This document shows, one piece after another, positions 1-5,593 of a DNA stretch of 7,171 nt. The first letter of the stretch is position 1; every line of letters starts with the position of its first letter. A program made the translations under genes and the position numbers. The DNA is from Ruminococcaceae bacterium UBA5397. GTDB taxonomy: Bacteria; Bacillota; Clostridia; Oscillospirales; Acutalibacteraceae. Where the stretch lies: assembly GCA_002411615.1 (NCBI GenBank), contig DHOF01000067.1, forward strand, positions 1 through 7,171, given 5' to 3'. The notes below the pieces were generated by a model. The model searched no databases and was not told the origin of the DNA. It was given only the letters and a program-made list of their open reading frames with translations.

Positions 1-38
1 TTAGACTGCCTCATCGGGATCCCGATGAGGCAGTCTAA
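1..38. repeat. Perfect 38-bp palindrome at window edge
   Basis: Bases 1-19 are the exact reverse complement of bases 20-38, with no spacer; the centre is a GGATCC hexamer at 17-22. It could fold as a very stable RNA hairpin or DNA cruciform. It sits just left of the ribosome binding site of the first gene (AAGGGAG, 37-43). There is no T-run on its right side, so it is not a convincing terminator for rightward transcription; the left side lies outside the window. It may be a leftward terminator, a regulatory hairpin, or a fold-back artefact at a contig end. Confidence 0.85.
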
Positions 39-51
39 GGGAGTACTGCGC

Positions 52-1059
52 ATGATCGTTGAGACTACAGTTAGAAAAGCACTGAATGATTTAGAAAAAG
101 ATCCGGAACGTACCATTCGTAATTTAGTAGAAATCGCGCATGGATTTTCTAAAGGGGAATTTCAGAAAAACTTTTTTCAGATTGTACAGTCTATGTTAGA
201 AAACGAAGACAGTGCTTATTATCTTTTGGTAAAGAATTTAGTATATTATGTAGACCACGAAACCCTGCTTACATTCGGAATGAATCTAGGCTATAATGGC
301 TGTGCCAACGGCTCTAAAAAGATGCGCCAAGCCAAAGAGAAATATGGATTCCAAGTTCCATGGTCGATGTGCTTTTGTATGGAAGAAGGGGACACGTCTT
401 TTCCGATTGAGCAAAGCTATGAGATTATCGAACAGGGAAAAACATGGGGAGCCTATACGTATTTCTTTTTTAGCTGTGATGAGCATTTAGAAAAAATTTC
501 TCACTTAGTGGAATCGGAGCCGGATTGTGCCTTTTTAATTTTTGTAGGGCCTCAAAAGGGGAAGGAAGCGCAGGAACGATTTGGACAAATGCATAATCTG
601 ATGATTTTTGTGCGCGGAGATTGTCCGGATTCTACCGAAACAGCTAAATATCTTGTGGAAAATAAGATGTTAGTGGGAGCGTACCGCCTATATTCAAGCG
701 ACCAGATTTCAGAGGTTGAGACAGGCGCATGGCTAAAAGAAATCTCTTCTTCCGGAGCTGCAATGGCTTTTTTGGCACCAGAAAAGGGCTGCAGCCAAGA
801 AGAAAGGAAAGAAGTTTGGAGCTATATCAGAAAGACACGCTTTTATCAGGATTATCCTATTATTCCAGTGGAATTTTCTAGGGATATGATCACGATCGAC
901 CAGGCATTTTCCCCTGACACTTGTTCTTTACATTTTTCCCCTTCTGGACAAGTAACTTTGTACGATAAAAATGGGACACAAAACTTAGGACTGTATTCGT
1001 GCGGAACCCCTCTGCAGCAGATTTTGGGCGGAAACATGCAAGAGGATGCAAATATTTGA
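52..1059 (+). CDS. Degenerate radical-SAM-like protein lacking the Fe-S cluster motif
   Basis: The protein has 335 residues. The ATG at 52 is preferred over an in-frame ATG at 25 because AAGGGAG (37-43) lies 8 bases before it, while the upstream ATG lies inside a palindrome and has no ribosome binding site. From memory of the family, the order of segments follows cytosolic radical SAM proteins of Clostridia: a helical N-terminus, a basic linker (about residues 85-100), the VPW strand near 102 where the CxxxCxxC loop normally follows, a GAYTYFFFSC strand (133-142) where a GGEP motif would be, and a C-terminal HFSPSGQVTLY segment (about 294-304) like the usual 'xHINxxGDVxPC' strand. None of the three cluster cysteines in the right spacing, nor GGEP, is present, so SAM chemistry is unlikely. 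No signal peptide or membrane segment is evident. It ends 7 bp before the terminator it shares with the convergent regulator. Function unknown; it may be a binding or regulatory relic. The family assignment is an inference. Confidence 0.6.
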   Translation: MIVETTVRKALNDLEKDPERTIRNLVEIAHGFSKGEFQKNFFQIVQSMLENEDSAYYLLVKNLVYYVDHETLLTFGMNLGYNGCANGSKKMRQAKEKYGFQVPWSMCFCMEEGDTSFPIEQSYEIIEQGKTWGAYTYFFFSCDEHLEKISHLVESEPDCAFLIFVGPQKGKEAQERFGQMHNLMIFVRGDCPDSTETAKYLVENKMLVGAYRLYSSDQISEVETGAWLKEISSSGAAMAFLAPEKGCSQEERKEVWSYIRKTRFYQDYPIIPVEFSRDMITIDQAFSPDTCSLHFSPSGQVTLYDKNGTQNLGLYSCGTPLQQILGGNMQEDANI

Positions 1060-1062
1060 TAG

Positions 1063-1114
1063 AAAAAAACTGGCTTTGAAAATCCGATCAGAGATTTTCA
1101 AGGCCAGTTTTTTT
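1063..1114. terminator. Bidirectional intrinsic terminator between convergent genes
   Basis: Arms at 1067-1084 and 1093-1110 pair over 18 bp with a single G-T wobble and an 8-base loop (1085-1092). A 7-base A-run (1063-1069) flanks the left arm and a 7-base T-run (1108-1114) the right arm, so the structure works as a terminator in both directions. It ends the upstream plus-strand gene and the minus-strand TetR gene. The TetR stop codon (1088-1090) lies in the loop, so the right arm is also coding sequence. Confidence 0.92.
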
Positions 1115-1699
1115 ATGTAGAGTTTTTGAGTCGGTTTGATCTTTGAGATGAGGCTCTTCTTCCAGATCAGAGACAATTTTACGTGCGACACTGCTCATAG
1201 AGGATTTCAAGAGAGAGACGAATTTTTCCGGCGGCATACATTCTTTTTCAAGAAGCCATCTTTCGATTGCGCAAAGAAAGGCATCAGAGAAGAACACGGC
1301 AAAGAATTCTGAATCTTCAGAGCTATCGATCATTTCCCACAGATAATTTGAAACGATCGGCTGTAACAAAGATTGAAAATAATCATGAAAGCAGTTTTGC
1401 CCTGTTACTTCAAGAGCATTCATATAAAAATGGCGGTTTTTGTAGAAGTAATCACAGATGTCTTCAATTAAAGACCAGCCGTCATCATAATTTTTATCAT
1501 GAACGGCGCCAACAAATTCCGTATAAAAAATCCAGTTTACCAAATCGTATTTATCCCGAAAATGATAATAAAAGCTTTTTCGATTCATTTGGCAGTGCTC
1601 ACAAATATCGCCGACGCTGATTTTTGAAAAAGGCATTTTCTCCATGAGGCTTTTCATAGCAGATGCTAACGCTCGCTTGGTGATTGCTGAATTCGGCAT
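1088..1699 (-). CDS. TetR/AcrR-family transcriptional regulator
   Basis: The protein has 203 residues. The N-terminal domain (about residues 6-55) is a classic TetR DNA-binding domain: SKISVGDICEHCQMNRKSFY followed by YHFRDKYDLV. The helix-turn-helix spans about 28-47 and the recognition helix about 39-46. The C-terminal part is helical and rich in aromatic residues, as in TetR proteins of the DhaS-like type (TetR_C_8-like, from memory); it would bind an unknown ligand and form the dimer interface. The last 25 or so residues are a charged tail, partly encoded by the terminator. The start at 1699 is supported by a GAGGTG ribosome binding site 7 bases upstream on the minus strand, and a promoter is visible further up. 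The gene is divergent from xpaC-telA-metA across 426 bp and convergent with the radical-SAM-like gene. TetR proteins usually repress themselves or a divergent operon, but the target here is unknown. Confidence 0.9.
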   Translation of the reverse strand: MPNSAITKRALASAMKSLMEKMPFSKISVGDICEHCQMNRKSFYYHFRDKYDLVNWIFYTEFVGAVHDKNYDDGWSLIEDICDYFYKNRHFYMNALEVTGQNCFHDYFQSLLQPIVSNYLWEMIDSSEDSEFFAVFFSDAFLCAIERWLLEKECMPPEKFVSLLKSSMSSVARKIVSDLEEEPHLKDQTDSKTLHKKTGLENL

Positions 1700-1731
1700 T
1701 TGTTTACACCTCTTCCTTTTTCTATAGTATT

Positions 1732-1761
1732 ATTATAACAAACCTTTAAAACAAAAATCAA
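1732..1761 (-). promoter_or_regulatory. Predicted sigma-A promoter of the TetR gene
   Basis: Read on the minus strand, TTGATT (1756-1761) and a perfect TATAAT (1732-1737) are separated by 18 bases. The -10 lies 32 bases upstream of the start codon. The -35 box matches TTGACA at 4 of 6 positions. Confidence 0.6.
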
Positions 1762-1816
1762 TCCTAAATTCTAACGGCTGAGGAGAAAAGCAGCATATAA
1801 TAAAGTTTGATTACAA

Positions 1817-1857
1817 TAAAAGCAGGAGCGTGGTAGAAAACCACGCTCCTGCTTTTA
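1817..1857. other. Orphan 17-bp stem-loop in divergent spacer
   Basis: Bases 1817-1833 pair perfectly with 1841-1857 (core CAGGAGCGTGG / CCACGCTCCTG) around a 7-base loop, which a further T-A pair can close to 5. A run of only four T follows the right arm, and on the other strand the tail is TTTTATTG, so it is a weak terminator in either direction. It is far more GC-rich than its surroundings. It lies between divergent genes, where no annotated transcript should end. A TATAAT hexamer (1796-1801) without a recognisable -35 lies 15 bases upstream. It could be the terminator of a small RNA, a leader hairpin, or a remnant of a mobile repeat. Confidence 0.8.
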
Positions 1858-1866
1858 AGGAGAAAT

Positions 1867-1890
1867 ATGAAAAAGAGTGAATTTATGTGA
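1867..1890 (+). other. Seven-codon mini-ORF with good ribosome binding site
   Basis: AAGGAG (1857-1862) lies 4 bases before ATG (1867), which opens a frame encoding MKKSEFM and then TGA (1888-1890). The ribosome binding site directly abuts the right arm of the orphan hairpin. It could be a tiny leader peptide, the start of a decayed gene, or chance. Nothing supports a function beyond the site itself. Confidence 0.2.
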
Positions 1891-1902
1891 AACCCTTTCA
1901 CA
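1886..1902. promoter_or_regulatory. Perfect 17-bp operator-like dyad (TGTGAAA-N3-TTTCACA)
   Basis: TGTGAAA (1886-1892) and its exact reverse complement TTTCACA (1896-1902) flank CCC. The size and symmetry fit a dimeric repressor site. An overlapping short palindrome, CAAGAGTCTTG (1901-1911), follows at once. It lies 187 bp from the TetR start and 224 bp from the xpaC start, upstream of both predicted promoters rather than over them. The binding protein is unknown. The half-site resembles a CRP half-site (TGTGA), but the spacing between TGTGA and TCACA is 7 rather than 6. Confidence 0.45.
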
Positions 1903-1931
1903 AGAGTCTTGCTATCATTAAGAGCTTTCTT

Positions 1932-1952
1932 TTCTTAAGAACATTTTAAGAA
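1932..1952. repeat. AT-rich inverted repeat (TTCTTAA-N7-TTAAGAA)
   Basis: TTCTTAA (1932-1938) and TTAAGAA (1946-1952) are exact reverse complements separated by 7 bases. In such AT-rich sequence this may be chance, but it is the third inverted repeat in 140 bp of the same divergent spacer and could be a second regulator site. The remaining sequence up to the xpaC promoter (1953-2066) is AT-rich, and I see nothing else in it. Confidence 0.3.
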
Positions 1953-2066
1953 TACCCTTTCTATGTGTGCATTAGTTTAGAGAAATGTAAAATCTGGGTA
2001 AACTTTAAGTGATTGTTTGGTGAAAATTGTTTTTATAAAAATGCAGCAATTTTCAAAGGCATTTTA

Positions 2067-2095
2067 TTGTCATTTTTTTAAAAATACGATATAAT
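2067..2095 (+). promoter_or_regulatory. Predicted sigma-A promoter of xpaC-telA-metA
   Basis: TTGTCA (2067-2072; 5 of 6 matches to TTGACA) and a perfect TATAAT (2090-2095) are separated by the optimal 17 bases. Transcription would start near 2102, leaving a leader of about 24 bases before the ATG at 2126. That leaves no room for a riboswitch or attenuator. Confidence 0.8.
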
Positions 2096-2125
2096 AAATT
2101 TGATTAAGTATTTTTGGAGGGTATA

Positions 2126-3346
2126 ATGGGAATGCATCGAAATCACAATATCGGTCGTGATATTAAGCATGCCGTTCGGGATGCTATGCGTACCGGTAAT
2201 TTTGAGAATCTTGGCAATACCGTGCGCAATACCGTGCGGGATGTTACTGCTGATGTAGAAGCAGATGTGCGTGATTCCATGTCTGGCAATCATCAGAAGA
2301 ATCAGTCTGCTTATCCGCCTCCACCTTATCAAAAACCCTCTTCGAATTATCCCCCCTATTATCGCCCGTACCGTTCGGCAAAAACCAGATCGGAGATGAT
2401 TCCTGGAAAAGTTTCAGGAGGTGTGATGCTGGCAACAGGACTTGCAGTCGGGATTCCCTGCCTAATTACGGCAATCGTCGGCTCAGTAATGACTGGTATG
2501 GGAATGATTGCTGCTTCTGTCTTTGCAGTTGGCGGTGTAGTCCTTTATATTCTGTCTGTTGTCGGAGCTTTCCTTTTTGGAAAGGGGACTTCTCTTCTCA
2601 GAAGAGTCAGGCGGTACCGAAAATATCGGGCATTGATGCAGGGGGCTTCTTTTTGTTCCATTAAACAGTTGGCGGATGGGGTTCATAAAGCCCCTGAATA
2701 TGTGACAAAGGATCTTAAAAAAATGATATCCAAAAGGATTTTTCCGGATGGTCATTTGGATGAGCAGGGAACAACCTTTATGTTAGGTGATGAAACCTAT
2801 CAAAGCTATCTGCAGGCGGAAAAAGCGCGCAGGGAGCGCGAGGCAGAAGAGGAACGTCTGCGTTCGGACCCGGCTGCTGCTGCACTTGCACAGGCAAAAG
2901 CAGAAGGAGCTCAATATATTGGGGCCATTCGGGAGGCAAATGATAAAATTCCCGGAGAAGAGATCAGCCGCAAACTGGACCGGTTGGAAGAAGTCTGCAA
3001 AAAGATTTTTGATTATGTAGAGGAGCATCCCAAAAAGCTGCCAGAGATTCGGCGCTTTATGCAATATTATTTGCCGACCACTTTAAAGTTGGTCAATGCT
3101 TATCAAGAGTTTGACAGTCAGCCGGTGCAGGGAGAAAATATTCTGCAGGCCAAAAAAGAGATTGAGCAAACAATGGATACGATTAATACTGCATTTGAAA
3201 ATTTGTTAGATACGCTTTTTCAGGATGATGTATTGGATGTGGCAACCGACATTTCTGCCCTGGAGACCATGTTGGCCCAAGCGGGGCTGACCGGCAAAGA
3301 TTTTAAAAAAGAAGAGACGCAGAAGGAACCGGAACTAAAGCTGTAA
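2126..3346 (+). CDS. xpaC: XpaC-like 5-bromo-4-chloroindolyl phosphate hydrolysis family membrane protein
   Basis: The protein has 406 residues. The ATG at 2126 is chosen because GGAGGG (2116-2121) lies 4 bases upstream; a second ATG at 2132 is possible. In order: a charged amphipathic N-terminus with a tandem NTVR repeat; a Pro/Tyr-rich linker (about 57-83); two hydrophobic segments (about 97-121 and 126-152), probably a membrane hairpin; a basic stretch; a winged-helix-like segment (about 173-231) containing CSIKQLADGV and KMISKRIFPDGHLD; a charged, probably coiled-coil helix (about 230-260); and a helical C-terminal domain with the YYLPTTLKLVNAY motif typical of XpaC (PF10112). B. subtilis XpaC is shorter and, as I recall, lacks the middle segment. 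XpaC was named for hydrolysis of a chromogenic phosphate; its natural role is unknown. The gene lies 24 bp before telA, matching the B. subtilis xpaC-yaaN pair. Family assignment is strong; enzymatic activity is uncertain. Confidence 0.85.
   Translation: MGMHRNHNIGRDIKHAVRDAMRTGNFENLGNTVRNTVRDVTADVEADVRDSMSGNHQKNQSAYPPPPYQKPSSNYPPYYRPYRSAKTRSEMIPGKVSGGVMLATGLAVGIPCLITAIVGSVMTGMGMIAASVFAVGGVVLYILSVVGAFLFGKGTSLLRRVRRYRKYRALMQGASFCSIKQLADGVHKAPEYVTKDLKKMISKRIFPDGHLDEQGTTFMLGDETYQSYLQAEKARREREAEEERLRSDPAAAALAQAKAEGAQYIGAIREANDKIPGEEISRKLDRLEEVCKKIFDYVEEHPKKLPEIRRFMQYYLPTTLKLVNAYQEFDSQPVQGENILQAKKEIEQTMDTINTAFENLLDTLFQDDVLDVATDISALETMLAQAGLTGKDFKKEETQKEPELKL
2215..2238 (+). repeat. Tandem 12-bp duplication inside xpaC
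   Basis: CAATACCGTGCG occurs twice in a row (2215-2226 and 2227-2238), giving NTVR-NTVR in the protein. The repeat is in frame and lies in the charged amphipathic N-terminal helix, where a recent slippage duplication would be tolerated. Confidence 0.9.
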
Positions 3347-3370
3347 AGAGAAAATAAGGAGGAAAGTCTT

Positions 3371-4525
3371 ATGAGTAATGAAAATACAACAATGCCGACT
3401 TTGGTACTCGATGGAGCACAAGAGGCGCCGGCAGCACCTACTTTGGAGACAGTAACGCCTTCCGGACTGACCCAGAAACCGGAAGACATAGAAAAAATGA
3501 ATCTGACACCGGATGAGCAGAAAATGGTGGATGATTTTTCAAAGAAAATTGAACTGACAAATTCCAATATCATTTTACAGTATGGTTCCGGAGCACAGAA
3601 AAAGGTTGCGGATTTTTCGGAAACTGCTCTAAATTCTGTAAAAACCAAAGATCTTGGCGAAGTCGGCGATATGCTTTCCGGGGTTGTCTGCGAACTCAAA
3701 AATTTTCAGGTCGAAGACAACGAAAAGGGAATCATGGGATTCTTTAAACGCGGCGGCAATAAGATCAATGCATTAAAAGCACGTTATGCTAAAGCGGAAA
3801 CCAACGTCGATCAAATTTCCTCTGCGTTGGAAGGCCATCAGGTAACCATGCTCAAAGATATTGCGATGCTCGATAAAATGTATGATCTTAATAAGGTCTA
3901 TTTTAAAGAACTGACCATGTATATTTTAGCCGGTAAGAAAAAGCTTCAAGAGGTGCAGACGCAGCAGCTGCCTGCTTTGCAGAAAAAAGCAGAAGAATCG
4001 AACCTTCCGGAAGACGCTCAGGCGGTCAATGATCTTGCCAGTATGTGCAACCGCTTTGAAAAGAAGTTGTATGACCTGGAACTGACACGCACAATTTCGA
4101 TTCAGATGGCGCCGCAGATCCGTCTGGTACAGAATAATGATCTTCTGATGAGCGAAAAAATTCAGTCAACGCTGGTCAATACAATTCCGCTCTGGAAGAG
4201 TCAGATGGTGCTTGCTTTAGGAGTGGAGCATTCACAGCAGGCCGCAAAGGCTCAGCGTGAGGTAACGGATATGACAAATGAGTTACTCAGGAAAAATGCG
4301 GATACGCTTAAAATGGCCTCGATTAACACTGCAAAAGAAAGTGAACGGGGAATTGTAGATATGGAGACGCTGCAGCATACGAATGAGCAGCTCATTACAA
4401 CACTGGATGAGGTCATGCAGATTCAGAAAGATGGACACGAGAAGAGAGCTGCTGCAGAGCAGGAACTGGGTAAGATTGAGGGAGAATTGAAACAGAAACT
4501 GCTTTCCCTGCAGACACAGCAATAA
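3371..4525 (+). CDS. telA: TelA/YaaN-family toxic anion resistance protein
   Basis: The protein has 384 residues, a usual length for the family (PF05816). The start is fixed by a perfect AAGGAGG (3356-3362) 8 bases upstream. A Pro/Glu/Thr-rich tail (1-40) precedes the domain. Typical segments follow: LTPDEQKMVDDFSKKIELTN (45-64), YGSGAQKKVADFSE (71-84), KDLGEVGDML (93-102), GFFKRGGNKI (123-132), and a long mostly helical part ending in coiled coil (about 290-384). There is no signal peptide or membrane segment, so it is probably cytosolic and may act at the membrane through its partner XpaC. TelA was linked to tellurite resistance in plasmid systems, and homologues affect tolerance to cell-wall antibiotics; the biochemistry is not known. 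It sits 24 bp after xpaC and 22 bp before metA with no terminator between, so all three are probably one transcript. Family assignment is firm, function is not. Confidence 0.93.
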   Translation: MSNENTTMPTLVLDGAQEAPAAPTLETVTPSGLTQKPEDIEKMNLTPDEQKMVDDFSKKIELTNSNIILQYGSGAQKKVADFSETALNSVKTKDLGEVGDMLSGVVCELKNFQVEDNEKGIMGFFKRGGNKINALKARYAKAETNVDQISSALEGHQVTMLKDIAMLDKMYDLNKVYFKELTMYILAGKKKLQEVQTQQLPALQKKAEESNLPEDAQAVNDLASMCNRFEKKLYDLELTRTISIQMAPQIRLVQNNDLLMSEKIQSTLVNTIPLWKSQMVLALGVEHSQQAAKAQREVTDMTNELLRKNADTLKMASINTAKESERGIVDMETLQHTNEQLITTLDEVMQIQKDGHEKRAAAEQELGKIEGELKQKLLSLQTQQ

Positions 4526-4547
4526 AAAAAGAAGGAAATGGTAGAGC

Positions 4548-5492
4548 ATGCCGATTAAAATTCCGGATGACTTACCGGCGAGAAGCGTCTTGCAGGGTGA
4601 GCATATTTTTGTGATGACCGAACGTCGGGCACTGCATCAGGATATCAGGCCTTTGCGGATCGCGCTGGTGAACCTGATGCCGATTAAAATTACAACAGAA
4701 ACACAGATCTTGCGTTGTATGGCGAATACGCCTTTGCAGATTGAAGTCGATTTGGTGCAAATGGCCTCTCATCAGAGCAAGAATACGCCGGAAGATCATC
4801 TGCTGTCTTTTTATAAAACGTTTGATGAGATCGAAGAAAGTCACTATGACGGCTGCATTATAACAGGTGCGCCGGTAGAATTGATGGATTATGAAGAGGT
4901 GGAGTACTGGCCGGAACTGTGTAAAATCTTTGATTGGACAACCACACATGTCCACTCCACTTTTCATATTTGCTGGGGGGCGCAGGCAGCGCTTTATTAT
5001 CATTACGGGATTCCAAAACATATTCTGCCGGAAAAACTGTTCGGCGTTTTTAAGCATCATGCGTTGACAAAAAAATCAAGACTATTTCGCGGATTTGATG
5101 ATGAATATTGGGTCCCGCATTCCCGGCACAGCGAAGTGATGGCAGAAGATATTCGAAAAGTCCCTGAACTAAAACTGATGTCTGTTTCGGAAGAAGCAGG
5201 TGTCCATATTGTCGGAGATCAAGAGGGACGGCAGTTTTTTGTGATGGGACATTCGGAATATGATGCCGGTACTCTCGGAGAGGAATATTTTCGGGATGTC
5301 AGCCGCGGCCTGCCAATTTCTATGCCCAAGCATTATTATCCGGATAATGACCCTTCTAAAAAGCCAATCGATCAATGGCGTGCGACCGGACAGCTTCTCT
5401 ATACAAATTGGCTCAACTATTTTGTGTATCAAACAACGCCCTTTAATTTGGATTTGCTTGGAAGGAATTCTTTAGACTGTGCAATGCTGTAA
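4548..5492 (+). CDS. metA: Homoserine O-acetyltransferase (MetA)
   Basis: The protein has 314 residues, close to E. coli MetA (309). It activates L-homoserine by acylating its hydroxyl, the first committed step of methionine synthesis, in the cytosol. It aligns from its first residues (MPIKIPDDLPA) and carries the family triad: nucleophile Cys142 in HICWGAQAAL, His235 and Glu237 in VMGHSEYDAG. Residue 111 is Glu (GAPVELMDYEEVEYW, starting at 107); Glu here was shown to favour acetyl-CoA, while Gly in the E. coli enzyme favours succinyl-CoA, so acetyl-CoA is the expected donor. The start follows a mediocre AAGGA (4532-4536) 11 bases upstream; a nearer ATG at 4538 is out of frame and stops after 6 codons. 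The gene is 22 bp after telA with no SAM riboswitch or T-box in between, so its expression seems tied to the xpaC promoter. An intrinsic terminator follows. Confidence 0.96.
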   Translation: MPIKIPDDLPARSVLQGEHIFVMTERRALHQDIRPLRIALVNLMPIKITTETQILRCMANTPLQIEVDLVQMASHQSKNTPEDHLLSFYKTFDEIEESHYDGCIITGAPVELMDYEEVEYWPELCKIFDWTTTHVHSTFHICWGAQAALYYHYGIPKHILPEKLFGVFKHHALTKKSRLFRGFDDEYWVPHSRHSEVMAEDIRKVPELKLMSVSEEAGVHIVGDQEGRQFFVMGHSEYDAGTLGEEYFRDVSRGLPISMPKHYYPDNDPSKKPIDQWRATGQLLYTNWLNYFVYQTTPFNLDLLGRNSLDCAML

Positions 5493-5512
5493 TATTAGAA
5501 AAGTCTTTTATC

Positions 5513-5548
5513 AGAGTATCATTATAAAATGGTACTCTTTTTTGTTTT
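5513..5548 (+). terminator. Intrinsic terminator after metA
   Basis: Bases 5513-5523 pair with 5528-5538 (11 bp, one G-T wobble) around a 4-base loop, ATAA. A T-rich tail follows (six T at 5538-5543, then G and four T). It ends the xpaC-telA-metA transcript and insulates the spoIIA operon. Confidence 0.85.
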
Positions 5549-5593
5549 CTTATGAAACCAGTATAAACTCGACGAAGTTCCCGTAATTTTGCA

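Noticed and set aside
25..51. Upstream in-frame ATG at 25 as the start of the first gene
   Set aside because: It lies inside the palindrome with no ribosome binding site, while AAGGGAG sits at a normal distance from the ATG at 52.
1267..1620. Plus-strand frame of 117 codons within the TetR gene
   Set aside because: Antisense to a clear TetR protein; composition is that of a shadow frame, with no ribosome binding site or recognisable motif.
1886..1902. Canonical CRP site
   Set aside because: The half-sites TGTGA and TCACA are 7 rather than 6 bases apart, so it is reported only as a generic dyad.
3220..3699. Minus-strand frame of 159 codons across the xpaC-telA junction
   Set aside because: Serine- and phenylalanine-rich shadow of two well-supported genes, and it covers the telA ribosome binding site region on the opposite strand.
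4526..4547. SAM riboswitch or T-box before metA
   Set aside because: The gap to telA is only 22 bases, too short for either element.
4572..5060. Minus-strand frame of 162 codons within metA
   Set aside because: Antisense to catalytic metA sequence; no family resemblance, so treated as a shadow.
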